64,000 nt of DNA from Paraburkholderia edwinii. GTDB taxonomy: Bacteria; Pseudomonadota; Gammaproteobacteria; Burkholderiales; Burkholderiaceae. The stretch covers positions 3,968,001 through 4,032,000 of the forward strand of contig NZ_CP080095.1 of assembly GCF_019428685.1 (NCBI RefSeq), in the 5' to 3' direction. The first letter of the stretch is position 1. Every line of letters begins with the position of its first letter. Positions 17,300 to 26,827 of this stretch are shown here, one piece after another. The notes under the pieces are model-generated. The model was not told the DNA's origin and made no database searches. It saw only the letters and a list, made by a program, of their open reading frames with translations. A program made the translations under genes and the position numbers.

Positions 17300-18562
17300 A
17301 TGGCTCTTTCCGTCAACACCATGAAGCAGGCACCCGTGCCGCAGCCCGCACCCGCCAGCTACGTCGTGCGCAACCAGTCGTACTGGAAGCGCAATCTCGC
17401 CGTCTGCGTGTTCGGCTCGTTCACCACGCTGGTGAGCCTCTCGATGCTGCTGCCGTTTCTGCCGCTCTATGTCGCGCAGCTCGGCGCGAAGTCGCCGGCC
17501 GCGGTCGTCCAGTGGTCGGGCGTCGCGTTCGGCGCGACCTTTTTCGGCACCGCGATCACCGCGCCGGTCTGGGGGCGCCTCGCCGACCGCTTCGGACGCA
17601 AACCGATGCTCGTGCGCGCCGCCATCGGCATGGCCGTCGTGATGTCGCTGATCGGCGTCGCGCACAACGTTGCCGAGCTCGTCACGCTGCGTCTGATTGC
17701 CGGCCTGGTCGGCGGCTATGCGTCGGCATCGATCGTCATGATCGGCACGCAGGCACCGCGCGAGCGCGCCGGCTGGGCGCTCGGCGTGCTGTCGACGGGC
17801 GCCTTGTCGGGCAACCTGATCGGGCCGCTCATCGGCGGCTTCCTGCCGGACCTCGTCGGCATTCGCGGCACATTTTTCGTCGGCGGCGCGATGATTGCCG
17901 TCGCCGCCGCCGCGACGATTTTCCTCGTCCGTGAAGACTTCGACCGCCACGCCGATACGAAGCCCAGCGCACATTCCGCCGGCGCGCACAATCCAGCCGC
18001 GCATCGCCTGCTGATCGGCGTGCTGCTCATCACCGCGATGATGGTGCTGTTCGCCAATATGTCGATCGAGCCGATCATCACCGTCTATGTCGGCCAGCTC
18101 GGCGTGCCGCACGAGCATCTCGCGCGCATGGCCGGCATCATCATGGCGGCGGCCGCATTCGGCAGCATGCTGACCGCGCCGCGTCTGGGCGCACTCGCCG
18201 ATCGCATCGGCAGCTGGAACGTGATCATCGGCTGCCTCGCGGTGACCGGCCTCGTCATGCTGCCGCAGGCGTTCGTCACGCAGTGGTGGCAACTCGCGCT
18301 GCTGCGCGGCCTGATGGGCATGACAATCGCGGGCCTGCTGCCGTCAATCGCGAAGATGGTGCGGCATCTCGTCGACGAAAGCCATTCCGGCAAGACGCTC
18401 GGCTATCTGCAATCGGCGCAGTTCTCGGGCCAGGTGATCGGCCCGCTCGTCGGCGGACAGATCGGCGCGCATGTCGGCATTCATCAGGTGTTCTTCGTGA
18501 CCGGCACGCTGCTCGTGCTGTGCGCGGGGCTGAACTACTGGGTGCATAAGCGGGACGCGTGA
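17300..18562 (+). CDS. MFS drug exporter (DHA1 type)
   Basis: 420 residues, twelve membrane segments. WGRLADRFGRKPMLVRAA is the family loop-2 motif and GVLSTGALSGNLIGPLIGG is the antiporter motif C found in drug/proton exporters of the TetA group. ATG 17300 is preceded by GAAGG; 23 extra codons upstream look non-coding. The upstream 236 bp are AT-rich and contain the dyad ATCTC-N5-GAGAT (17103-17117), which may serve a repressor. No regulator lies next to it apart from the HTH gene on the same strand. Confidence 0.88.
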   Translation: MALSVNTMKQAPVPQPAPASYVVRNQSYWKRNLAVCVFGSFTTLVSLSMLLPFLPLYVAQLGAKSPAAVVQWSGVAFGATFFGTAITAPVWGRLADRFGRKPMLVRAAIGMAVVMSLIGVAHNVAELVTLRLIAGLVGGYASASIVMIGTQAPRERAGWALGVLSTGALSGNLIGPLIGGFLPDLVGIRGTFFVGGAMIAVAAAATIFLVREDFDRHADTKPSAHSAGAHNPAAHRLLIGVLLITAMMVLFANMSIEPIITVYVGQLGVPHEHLARMAGIIMAAAAFGSMLTAPRLGALADRIGSWNVIIGCLAVTGLVMLPQAFVTQWWQLALLRGLMGMTIAGLLPSIAKMVRHLVDESHSGKTLGYLQSAQFSGQVIGPLVGGQIGAHVGIHQVFFVTGTLLVLCAGLNYWVHKRDA

Positions 18563-18748
18563 GGCGCGGCGCGTAGATCGCGGGCCGCACACCGTGCGGC
18601 ATCGGTCGTCGCCTCCCGGTGAATCGTGATTCACGGATTCAAGCATTCAAGAATTCACGACGGTCTTGTTACTCCCCTGCTCCGCTGTCGAACGGCTAGG
18701 ATGCGTGCATCGACCATCCACATCGGCCGCACAACCGAGGAGCCCGCC

Positions 18749-19384
18749 ATGAAACGATCACCCGCCGAAGTCGTTCACGAATACGGCCCGTTCCCCGGGG
18801 TCGACAAGGTGCACGGCGTCACGTACGACGGCACGCGCGTCTGGATCGCGGCCGGCGCATCGCTCAAGGCATTCGATCCCGCCAGCGGCAACACGCTGCA
18901 CTCGATCGACGTCGCCGCCGACGCGGGCACCGCCTTCGACGGCCGCCACCTGTTCCAGATCGCCGACAGCCGCATCCAGAAGATCGATCCGCAAACGGGC
19001 CGCGTGCTTGCAACGATTCCGGCTCCAGGCAACGGCGGCGATTCGGGGCTGACGTGGGCCGAGGGAACACTGTGGGTCGGCGTGTACCGCGAACGGAAGA
19101 TCCATCAGATCGATCCGCAGACCGGCGCGATTCTGCGCACGATCGAATCGAACCGCTTTGTGACGGGTGTCACGTGGGTCGATAACGAGCTATGGCACGG
19201 CACGTGGGAAGGCGACGAGAGCGAATTGCGGCATATCGATGCGCAGACCGGAGAGGTGCGCGAAAGACTCGACATGCCTGAAGGTACCGGTGTGTCGGGG
19301 CTCGAATCGAACGGCGCCGACCTGTTTTACTGCGGAGGCGGCGCGAGCGGCAAGGTGCGGGCGGTGCGCAAGCCGAAGAAGTAA
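18749..19384 (+). CDS. cytosolic beta-propeller (glutamine cyclotransferase/Vgb-like)
   Basis: 211 residues from ATG 18749 with GAGGAG upstream. Four or five short repeats of the pattern IDPQTGxVLxTI (KIDPQTGRVLATI, QIDPQTGAILRTI, HIDAQTGEVRERL) show a beta-propeller. There is no signal peptide. The pattern G.TYDG..VW.A and LTWAEGTLWVG resembles glutaminyl cyclotransferase-like and virginiamycin lyase-like proteins, but I see no catalytic residue that decides between them. Function unknown. Confidence 0.82.
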   Translation: MKRSPAEVVHEYGPFPGVDKVHGVTYDGTRVWIAAGASLKAFDPASGNTLHSIDVAADAGTAFDGRHLFQIADSRIQKIDPQTGRVLATIPAPGNGGDSGLTWAEGTLWVGVYRERKIHQIDPQTGAILRTIESNRFVTGVTWVDNELWHGTWEGDESELRHIDAQTGEVRERLDMPEGTGVSGLESNGADLFYCGGGASGKVRAVRKPKK

Positions 19385-19417
19385 GCGCCCCGTCGCCCCC
19401 GCCCGCGGCTCGCTCAA

Positions 19418-20323
19418 TCAGAAGGGCGCATCGCCTTCGATCGTCGTTCGATACATTTTGCGCCGCAGATGGTCGGGCGTACCCGCCGCAAGATGCATCA
19501 GCGAGCGGTTGTCCCAGAACACGATATCGTGTGCGCGCCATGCGTGGCGATAGAGATGTTCCGCCCGCACGCTGTGCGCAAACAGCTCATCGAGCAGCGC
19601 ACGGCTTTCGTCTTCGGGCAGGCCGACGATGCGCGTCGTAAAGTGCTCGCTGACGAAAATCGCCTTGCGGCCCGTTTCCGGATGCGTGCGAACCACGGGG
19701 TGCACGACCGGCTTCACTTCGGCGATCTGTTCCGGTGTCAGGTTCGGGCGCCACGGGCTGCGCGCCTGCAACTCCGCATAGCGCGCGAGATACGTATGCT
19801 CGGCGCGCAGTCCAGCGACCGCTTTGCGCAGATGCTCGGGCAGCGAGTCATACGCCGCGTGCATGTTCGCGAAGAGCGTATCGCCGCCTTCGGCCGGCAG
19901 CTCCTGCGCATGCAGCAGCGAGCCCATGCTCGGCTTTTCCTTGTACGACAGGTCCGAATGCCAGAAGTGGCCCGCATCGCCGAGGCCAATCGGTTTGCCG
20001 TTCTCGACGATGTTCGACACGATCAGCACTTCCGGATGGCCAGGCAACGCGAACTGGCGCAGCACGTGGCTCTGCAGCGGGCCGAAACGGCGGCTGAACG
20101 CAACGTGTTCGTCGGGCGTGATGCGCTGGTCGCGGAACACCAGCACGTGGTAGTCGAGGTGCGCGCGATGGATGCGCGCAAAGTCGATATCGGAGAGCGG
20201 TTGGGACAGATCGAGACCAATCACTTCGGCGCCGAGCGGCGCGTCGAACGCAACGATGTCGAAGTCCTGCTGAAGCCGGGCGGATGGATTCGCAGACTCC
20301 GCGGCAAAAGCGGGAGTGGACAC
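19418..20323 (-). CDS. TauD/TfdA family Fe(II)/2-oxoglutarate dioxygenase
   Basis: 301 residues from GTG 20323, with GGAG upstream. The iron site is His122 and Asp124 (HFWHSD) plus His277 (RSLMHLA), and Arg288 is placed to bind 2-oxoglutarate. The family hydroxylates sulfonates such as taurine, aryloxyalkanoates or alkyl sulfates to release the acid. There is no transporter beside it, so substrate cannot be inferred from context; the propeller gene converges on it from the left. Confidence 0.88.
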   Translation of the reverse strand: MSTPAFAAESANPSARLQQDFDIVAFDAPLGAEVIGLDLSQPLSDIDFARIHRAHLDYHVLVFRDQRITPDEHVAFSRRFGPLQSHVLRQFALPGHPEVLIVSNIVENGKPIGLGDAGHFWHSDLSYKEKPSMGSLLHAQELPAEGGDTLFANMHAAYDSLPEHLRKAVAGLRAEHTYLARYAELQARSPWRPNLTPEQIAEVKPVVHPVVRTHPETGRKAIFVSEHFTTRIVGLPEDESRALLDELFAHSVRAEHLYRHAWRAHDIVFWDNRSLMHLAAGTPDHLRRKMYRTTIEGDAPF

Positions 20324-20560
20324 GAAAGGTGCTCCGTCGAAAGAAAACCGTGAATCTACGGCGGTGTGTTGCTGTGCGTCAACGAAGCAAAAGGGATACG
20401 TTTATACGCGGATGTCATAAGGGCGTAAGAACGTAAGGGCGCGCGGGGCACGGCAACGGCGAACGAACCGCCGCTTTCGAACAGATTTTGTCGCACCGCC
20501 CTGTCATTCCCTCGCTCCAGCAACGACCAACACATGCCCATCCTCATACGGAGTTCGATC

Positions 20561-21292
20561 ATGTTCCGTCGTCTGTTCACCAGCATGGCCGCTTTTGCCA
20601 CGTTGCTTGGCGCACTGCCCGCTGCAAACGCCGCAACGCCAGCATCAGCAGCACCCATAACCCGCCCCGTCGTCGTCGAACTCTTCACCTCCGAAGGCTG
20701 CTCATCCTGCCCACCGGCCGAAGCCTTCCTCTCCGAGCTCAGCCATCAACGCGACGATCTCCTGCCGCTCGCATTTCACGTCACTTACTGGGACGGCCTC
20801 GGCTGGAAAGATCCCTATTCGCTCGACCTCGCGACGCAGCGTCAGGAGGCCTACACCCGGCAGTTCGGCGACTCATCGTCCTATACGCCCGAGATGGTCG
20901 TCGACGGCGCGGTCGGCTTTGTCGGCTCGAACCGCTCGACAGCGGAAGTGGCGTTTCGACAGGCAAAAGATGCGGGCGCAACGGCCGCGACGGTAACCGG
21001 CGTGCGCCACGGCAACGCGATCACGGTGACGGTCGGCGGCGGCGCGGGTAGCGCGCGCGTCGTGCTGGTCGGCTACGATCCGCAGCATGTGACCGCGATC
21101 GGCCGTGGCGAAAACGGTGGACGCACGCTGACCGAGTCGAACGTCGTGCGCTCGCTCGAACCGGTCGGACAATGGTCGGGCAAGCCCGCCGTGTTCAATC
21201 CGCCCGCGCCCGCCGGAGAAAAAACGGCGGTATTGCTCGAAGCGCCCGATGGCCGGATCGTCGGCGCCGCGCGCGTGTCGGATGCACAGTAG
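20561..21292 (+). CDS. exported DUF1223 thioredoxin-like protein
   Basis: 243 residues from ATG 20561 (GGAG upstream). A Sec signal (LFTSMAAFATLLGALPAANA) precedes VVELFTSEGCSSCPPAEAFL, the CSSCPP motif that defines this family. The rest follows the DUF1223 pattern (FHVTYWDGLGWKDPYS, YTPEMVVDG). Periplasmic thiol/disulfide or metal chemistry is expected from fold and location. It stands alone between two divergent or distant genes. Confidence 0.88.
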   Translation: MFRRLFTSMAAFATLLGALPAANAATPASAAPITRPVVVELFTSEGCSSCPPAEAFLSELSHQRDDLLPLAFHVTYWDGLGWKDPYSLDLATQRQEAYTRQFGDSSSYTPEMVVDGAVGFVGSNRSTAEVAFRQAKDAGATAATVTGVRHGNAITVTVGGGAGSARVVLVGYDPQHVTAIGRGENGGRTLTESNVVRSLEPVGQWSGKPAVFNPPAPAGEKTAVLLEAPDGRIVGAARVSDAQ

Positions 21293-21338
21293 ATGCGCCG
21301 GCGCACATCCACACCCGCACGTCCACACCATAAACAAC

Positions 21339-21354
21339 TGGCTATATCCAGCCA
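21339..21354. promoter_or_regulatory. short dyad between DUF1223 and deacetylase genes
   Basis: TGGCT-N6-AGCCA, followed by an AT-rich stretch (21355-21372). It could be the terminator of the DUF1223 gene or an operator for the deacetylase gene. The arms are only 5 bp, so this is tentative. Confidence 0.3.
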
Positions 21355-21552
21355 AAGTTTGTTTAATTATTCCTGACCGGGCGCACCACCCTACACTCAG
21401 GAGATTCACGTCCGGCGGGCCCGTGCAACCGAGTCCCGCCGGCAGCAGGCACAGCCTTCGCTACGCAGCTTCAGCCGCATCTCAAGCTGCATCCCCTCAA
21501 AACCTCTCCAACGCAAAGGAGATGATGCCGGCCAGCCCGGACATCAGCCCCC

Positions 21553-22494
21553 ATGTCCCCGACCCTCATCTACACGCACGACGCCTGTCTGAACCATCAA
21601 CCGGGCCCCGGCCATCCCGAGTCGCCTGAGCGCCTGAAAACCGTGCTGCGCACGCTGCGTGCGCCCGGGTTCGAAGCGCTCGAATGGCGCGAGGCGCCGC
21701 TCGGCACGATCGAACAGGTCGAACTCGTGCATAGCCGCGACTTTATCGATGAAGTGGCCGAGATCGCGCCGAAACAGGGCTATGTGCCGCTCGATGCCGG
21801 CGACACGGTGATGTCGCCGGGTTCGTGGGATGCCGTGATGCGCTGCGTCGGCGCCGCGTGCGCGGGCGTCGATGCGGTGCTCAACGGCGATGCGCGCAAC
21901 GTGTTCTGCGCGACGCGCCCCTGCGGCCACCACGCGGAACCGTCGCGCGCAATGGGCTTTTGCATCTTCAATCAGGCGGCGATCGCCGCAGCCTATGCGT
22001 ATGAAGTGCATAAGCTCGAGCGCGTCGCTGTCGTCGACTTCGACGTCCATCACGGCAACGGCACTCAGGCCGCGTTCTTCGATCGCCCCGAACTGTTTTA
22101 TGCGTCGAGCCATCAATCGCCGCTTTATCCCGGCACGGGCGCGGCCTCCGAAACCGGCGTCGCACATAACATCGTCAATGTGCCGCTGCCGCCCGGCTGC
22201 GATTCGGCGAATTTCCGCGCGCGTATCGCCGCCGCGATGTTGCCCGCCGTGCGCGACTTCAATCCCGAACTCATCATCATCTCCGCGGGCTTCGATGCGC
22301 ACCGTCTCGATCCGCTCGCCGGCCTCGGTCTCGAAGACGACGATTTCCACTGGGTCACACGCGAGCTCGTCAAGATCGCCGACGAAACCTGCGAAGGCCG
22401 TGTCGTGTCGATTCTCGAAGGCGGTTACAGCATGGAAGGTCTCGCCAACGGCACGCGCGCGCATGTGCTCGCGCTAATGGGCGAGGAGGCATAA
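21553..22494 (+). CDS. histone deacetylase-family zinc hydrolase
   Basis: 313 residues. Zinc ligands are Asp164 and His166 (VDFDVHHGNG) and Asp248 (SAGFDAH); His126/His127 (CGHHAEP) are the charge-relay pair and Tyr292 (EGGYSMEG) the transition-state tyrosine. Bacterial members remove acetyl groups from polyamines, small molecules or proteins. The only ATG that fits is 21553, yet the strong AAAGGAG lies 33 bp upstream, and an in-frame TGA at 21523 excludes a longer product. The SDR gene follows after about 100 bp. Confidence 0.88.
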   Translation: MSPTLIYTHDACLNHQPGPGHPESPERLKTVLRTLRAPGFEALEWREAPLGTIEQVELVHSRDFIDEVAEIAPKQGYVPLDAGDTVMSPGSWDAVMRCVGAACAGVDAVLNGDARNVFCATRPCGHHAEPSRAMGFCIFNQAAIAAAYAYEVHKLERVAVVDFDVHHGNGTQAAFFDRPELFYASSHQSPLYPGTGAASETGVAHNIVNVPLPPGCDSANFRARIAAAMLPAVRDFNPELIIISAGFDAHRLDPLAGLGLEDDDFHWVTRELVKIADETCEGRVVSILEGGYSMEGLANGTRAHVLALMGEEA

Positions 22495-22597
22495 GTCCCC
22501 GCGTAGTCTCGCGAGGACCGTACCGGGGTGCCCGACGTGGATCGCCGATTGCGGTGATACTCACACCTTCGCCAATCAACATCGCGAGGGCACCTTC

Positions 22598-23350
22598 ATG
22601 GCATTCGATTTCAACGGAAAGCGCGTCGTCGTTGCAGGCGGTTCACGCGGCATCGGCCGCGGTATCGCACTTGCGTTCGCGCAGTCCGGCGCCGCGGTTT
22701 CTGTGTGCGCGCGCAATCCCGACAGTCTGAAAGCCATCGATGCCGAATTGCGCACGCACGGCCATCCCGTTCATACCGCGACGTGCGATCTCGCGGTCGC
22801 CGAGCAGATCGCCCGGTATATCGCCGCGGCAGGCGATGCGCTCGGCGGCATCGATATCCTGATCAATAACGCATCGGGTTTCGGCGGCGGCGATAGCGAA
22901 GCCGGCTGGGAGGCGGGCTTTAATGTCGACCTCATGGCGACCGTACGCGCGGGGCACGCCGCGCTGCCGTTCCTGCGGCAATCGGAGAGCGGCGCGATCG
23001 TCAATGTGACGTCGATTGCGGCGCTTCACCCAAGCACGCGAACCACGTCGTATGCGGCAATCAAGGCCGCGGTCGCGCACTACACGGCCTCTCACGCGCT
23101 GGCGCTCGCCCCCGATCGGATTCGCGTGAATGCGGTCGCGCCGGGTTCGGTCGAATTCCCGGGCGGCTCATGGGAACAACGCAAAACCACCGATCCGAAG
23201 CTCTACGAAGGCACATTGCGCCACATCCCTTACGGGCGCTTCGGCACGCCCGACGATATCGCCAACGCGGTGCTGTTTCTCGCGAGCCCCTACGCGGGCT
23301 GGGTCACCGGTCAATCGCTGGTGGTCGACGGCGGACAGACGCTGACGTAA
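22598..23350 (+). CDS. SDR family oxidoreductase
   Basis: 250 residues. GGSRGIG (14-20) binds the cofactor, NNASG replaces the commoner NNAG, and Tyr152 with Lys156 (YAAIK) are catalytic. VNAVAPGSVEFPGG and VVDGGQTLT are standard. ATG 22598 is preceded by GAGGGC. It converges tail to tail with a LysR gene, leaving one base between stops. Substrate unknown. Confidence 0.9.
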   Translation: MAFDFNGKRVVVAGGSRGIGRGIALAFAQSGAAVSVCARNPDSLKAIDAELRTHGHPVHTATCDLAVAEQIARYIAAAGDALGGIDILINNASGFGGGDSEAGWEAGFNVDLMATVRAGHAALPFLRQSESGAIVNVTSIAALHPSTRTTSYAAIKAAVAHYTASHALALAPDRIRVNAVAPGSVEFPGGSWEQRKTTDPKLYEGTLRHIPYGRFGTPDDIANAVLFLASPYAGWVTGQSLVVDGGQTLT

Positions 23351-23351
23351 T

Positions 23352-24248
23352 TTATACCGCGGCCGCAATCTGCTCACGCAGCCATTGATGCGCCGGGTCG
23401 CGATGCGAGCGCTCATGCCAGAGCATCGTCATCTCGTAGCCCGGCACATCGATCGGCGGCGCGCACGCCTGCAGCTGACCGGTGTCGCGCACGAGCCGCG
23501 ACGGCAGCATCGCAACGAGATCGCTCCCGGCCAGCACCGACTCCACCACCAGAAAATGCGGCACCGATAGCACTACGCGGCGCTCGAGCCCAACCGCGGC
23601 GAGCGCATCGTCGGTGACACCGTGAAAGGCGCCGCCGCCCGGCGAGACGATCACGTGCTCGAGCTTGCAGAACTGCGCAAGCGTGGGCCGCCGTTTGAGC
23701 TTCGGATGGCCCGCACGGCTGACCAGCACGTACTGCTCCTTGAATAGCGGGCGCGCGCGCAATTCGGGCGGCGCGTCGTCGGTCGTATGAAACGCAAGAT
23801 CGAGTTCGCCCTGTTCCGCCTGCTTCGCGGTGCGGCCCGGAATCAGCGGCAGCACCGCGAGCCGCGTACGCGGCGCCGCGCGACGTATCGCATCGAGCGC
23901 GGGTAGCACGATCGTCATTTCGCCATAGTCGGCCGCGCCGACGCGCCAAGTCCGGTCGGCTGCGGCGGGATCGAACGGATGCTCGGGCGCGATTGCGCGC
24001 TCGAGCGATTCGAGCGCCTGCCGCAATGGTTCGCGCAGCGAAAGCGCGCGCGCAGTCGGCCGCATGCCGCGCGGGCCCGGCAACAACAACGGGTCGCCGA
24101 AAATCTCCCGTAGTTTCGCCAGATGAACGCTGACCGACGGCTGCGAAAAATTGAGCCGCTGCGCCGCGCGCGTGACGTTGTGCTCGGCGAGCAGCACGTC
24201 GAGCGTGACCAGCAGGTTGAGGTCGAGACGCCGTAACGTATTGTCCAC
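23352..24248 (-). CDS. LysR-family regulator (NodD/SyrM-like subgroup)
   Basis: 298 residues. The start RRLDLNLLVTLDVLLAEHNVTRAAQRLNFSQPSVSVHLAKLREIFGD is the DNA-binding domain of the subgroup that begins LRRxDLNLL and includes NodD, NahR and PcpR-like proteins, which often sense aromatics. It is divergent from the quinone-reductase-like gene at 24353 across 104 bp, which is presumably its target. Confidence 0.92.
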   Translation of the reverse strand: MDNTLRRLDLNLLVTLDVLLAEHNVTRAAQRLNFSQPSVSVHLAKLREIFGDPLLLPGPRGMRPTARALSLREPLRQALESLERAIAPEHPFDPAAADRTWRVGAADYGEMTIVLPALDAIRRAAPRTRLAVLPLIPGRTAKQAEQGELDLAFHTTDDAPPELRARPLFKEQYVLVSRAGHPKLKRRPTLAQFCKLEHVIVSPGGGAFHGVTDDALAAVGLERRVVLSVPHFLVVESVLAGSDLVAMLPSRLVRDTGQLQACAPPIDVPGYEMTMLWHERSHRDPAHQWLREQIAAAV

Positions 24249-24352
24249 GTATTACTTTCTCCAATACCTCAAATTCGTACAATTCATTTCAAATATACCT
24301 GACGAAGGCCTACGCTGCGTGCATTGATCATTCACTTATCGAGGTCTTCGTC

Positions 24353-25183
24353 ATGAACGTTCTGATCGTCTATGCCCATCCTGAGCCGCGCTCGTTGAAC
24401 GGATCGCTGCGCAACTTCGCGGTGCAGCGTCTCGAACAGGCCGGCCACACAGTACAGGTATCGGACCTGTATGCGATGAACTGGAAAACCACGCTCGATG
24501 CGCACGACTTTCCGTCGCGCGACGCCGACGCGCGCTTCAATCCAGCGGCCGAGTCAGGGCATGCCTACGCCAACGGTCTGCAGCGCGAAGACGTCGCGCG
24601 CGAACAGGACAAGCTGCGTTGGGCCGACGCGGTGCTGCTGCAGTTTCCGCTCTGGTGGTTTTCGATGCCGGCGATCCTGAAAGGATGGTTCGAACGCGTC
24701 TATGCGTATGGTTTTGCTTATGGCGTCGGCGAGCATTCCAATCAACACTGGGGCGACCGTTACGGCGAAGGCATGTTCGCGGGCAAGCGCGCGATGCTGA
24801 TCGTCACGGCCGGCGGATGGGAGTCACACTACGCGCAGCGCGGCATTAATGGCCCGATCGACGACATCCTCTTTCCGATCCAGCACGGCATGCTCTACTA
24901 CCCCGGCTTCGACGTGCTGCCGCCGTTTGTCGCCTACCGTATGAACGGAATCGACGACGCGCGGTATGCAACGGTGCGCGACGCGCTCGGCGAGCGTCTC
25001 GATGCACTCTTCACGCACGCGCCGATTCCGTATCGTCCGCAAAACCGCGGCGCATACGATATTCCGGCGCTGACGTTAAAGGCCGATATCGCGCCGGAGA
25101 AAACCGGGTTCGCGGCGCATCTGCAAGATCAGATCACGGCGGATCGCGCCGCAACGGATCGTGTCACGGAAGAAGTCGAATAG
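24353..25183 (+). CDS. NAD(P)H-dependent flavin oxidoreductase (MdaB/NQO-like flavodoxin fold)
   Basis: 276 residues. MNVLIVYAHPEPRSLNGSLRN is the FMN/FAD phosphate loop, FPLWWFSMPAILKGWFERVYAYGFAYG the conserved second block, and MLIVTAGG the third. Enzymes of this group reduce quinones by two electrons or act in glutathione-regulated potassium systems. The C-terminal 60 residues beyond the fold are a feature of this longer subgroup. Expression is probably under the divergent LysR. Confidence 0.9.
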   Translation: MNVLIVYAHPEPRSLNGSLRNFAVQRLEQAGHTVQVSDLYAMNWKTTLDAHDFPSRDADARFNPAAESGHAYANGLQREDVAREQDKLRWADAVLLQFPLWWFSMPAILKGWFERVYAYGFAYGVGEHSNQHWGDRYGEGMFAGKRAMLIVTAGGWESHYAQRGINGPIDDILFPIQHGMLYYPGFDVLPPFVAYRMNGIDDARYATVRDALGERLDALFTHAPIPYRPQNRGAYDIPALTLKADIAPEKTGFAAHLQDQITADRAATDRVTEEVE

Positions 25184-25246
25184 TCGAGTAAGCGCGCCGC
25201 AACCGTGCACGCGAGCCAACGATCGACGCGAGGCTGAGCCCAGCGC

Positions 25247-26149
25247 TCAACCCGCGTTGATCTCTTCGAGCACCGTGTCCAGCACGATCTCGGTCAAACG
25301 GCGCACGACCAGGCTCGCGTCCTGATCCTTCCGGTGCAACGACAGCGGAATCGGAGGCAACACGGGCAAGCCCGTTGCCAGCGGATCGAGCACGGCGAGC
25401 GTGCGCGGCATCGCGATTGTCGTGCGCACGGTGATGCCGAGCCCCGCCTCGGCAGCGGCCCAGAGCCCGGACAGGCTTGGACTGGTAAAGACGAGCCGCC
25501 ATGGAATGCTCGCCTCGTCGAGCGCGGCAATACCTGCCGAACGAAACGAGCACGGCGGCTCGAATGCGACAAGCGGCAGCGGATCGGCGCCGGCGCTGCC
25601 GCCAAGGCTGCGGACATTGCCCGAGTCCGGCAATCCCACCCACGCGATTGCCAGATTCGCGACCCACTCCGCGAACGGCGTGCCACTGCTGTTACCCCAT
25701 GCGAGCGCGACGTCGAGATCGCCTCTCAGCGTCTTTTCGATCAGCCGCGCACTCGCGTCGACCTGCACTTCAACGCGCACCTTCGGATGCGCCCTCGCAA
25801 AGCGTCCGAGCACCGACGGCAAAAACGTATCGGCAAAATCCTGCGGCAAACCCAGACGCACCCATCCTTCGAGGTCCGCGCCGCGGATCGTCTCCACGGC
25901 TTCGTCATTGAGCTCGAGCAATCGCTTGGCATAGCTGAGCAGCGATTCGCCGGCCGTCGTCAGCGCGAGGCCGCGGCCCGACTTCTGCACGAGCGGCGTG
26001 CCGATCTGATCTTCGAGCTTGTGCAATTGCGCGCTCACCGCCGATTGCGAACGGCCGAGACGGTCCGCCGCCCGCGCGAAGCTACCGAGTTCAAAGCCCA
26101 ACACGAAGGTGCGCAGCACATCCATGTCGAGGTTGGTGCGAGCCGCCAT
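25247..26149 (-). CDS. LysR-family regulator
   Basis: 300 residues from ATG 26149; a longer reading to 26230 has no support. The helix-turn-helix (FELGSFARAADRLGRSQSAVSAQLHKLEDQIG) and the ligand domain are complete. It is divergent from the tautomerase-DUF4865 genes across 260 bp, an arrangement I have seen for this gene set, so it likely regulates them. Confidence 0.9.
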   Translation of the reverse strand: MAARTNLDMDVLRTFVLGFELGSFARAADRLGRSQSAVSAQLHKLEDQIGTPLVQKSGRGLALTTAGESLLSYAKRLLELNDEAVETIRGADLEGWVRLGLPQDFADTFLPSVLGRFARAHPKVRVEVQVDASARLIEKTLRGDLDVALAWGNSSGTPFAEWVANLAIAWVGLPDSGNVRSLGGSAGADPLPLVAFEPPCSFRSAGIAALDEASIPWRLVFTSPSLSGLWAAAEAGLGITVRTTIAMPRTLAVLDPLATGLPVLPPIPLSLHRKDQDASLVVRRLTEIVLDTVLEEINAG

Positions 26150-26409
26150 AGTTCGATTTTTCCGATGCGATAGTTTGAAAGTTTGCGATTTTCGCGAACC
26201 GTGTTCTTCCGTATTCTCGATGCAAGGCAAGGCTCGCGTAACCGGCGCAAGCGAACGCGGCGGTTTGGCGGGCTGATGTGGGCGGCGCGTGACTGTCGTC
26301 GCAGCGCCGTCGCATCGCCGTCGAGCATTGTTTGCATTGTATGCGCAGCAGATGATCCATTCGGCGTTTGAGTGCGCAAAGCTATTGCTGTTCGCGAACG
26401 GAGACTGCC

Positions 26410-26799
26410 ATGCCGCTTGTCCGAATTTCGTTGCAGAAAGGCCGGACGCCCGCGCAGTTGCGCGAGATCGCCGACACCATTCATCAGGCTTTGGTCGATA
26501 CCTATAACGTGCCGCCCGACGATCGATTCCAGATCATCGAGCAGCGCGAGCCCGCGGAGATCATTTACGACGCACACTACCTGGGCATTGAACGGACCGA
26601 CGGCCTCGTGTTCATTCATATTGTGGCGGGCCGCTGGCGCGATACGGAGACCAAGCAGGCGCTTTATCGCACACTCGCCGCGCGGCTTTCGGCCAATGTC
26701 GGCATCCGGCCCGAAGACGTACAGGTGGTGCTGTCGCCGAACGACAGGGACGACTGGTCGTTTGGAAACGGCCTTGCGTCATATGTGAAGGAAGCGTGA
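26410..26799 (+). CDS. tautomerase family protein
   Basis: 129 residues. The protein starts MPLVRISL, so removal of Met exposes Pro1, the catalytic base of the tautomerase superfamily. The length is about double that of 4-oxalocrotonate tautomerase, fitting the longer Tautomerase_3/MSAD-like subgroup. GGAG precedes ATG 26410. The DUF4865 gene follows after 28 bp. Likely substrates are enol/keto acids; none can be named. Confidence 0.88.
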   Translation: MPLVRISLQKGRTPAQLREIADTIHQALVDTYNVPPDDRFQIIEQREPAEIIYDAHYLGIERTDGLVFIHIVAGRWRDTETKQALYRTLAARLSANVGIRPEDVQVVLSPNDRDDWSFGNGLASYVKEA

Positions 26800-26827
26800 G
26801 CCGTTGCAGCGTTGCAAGGAGGCAACT

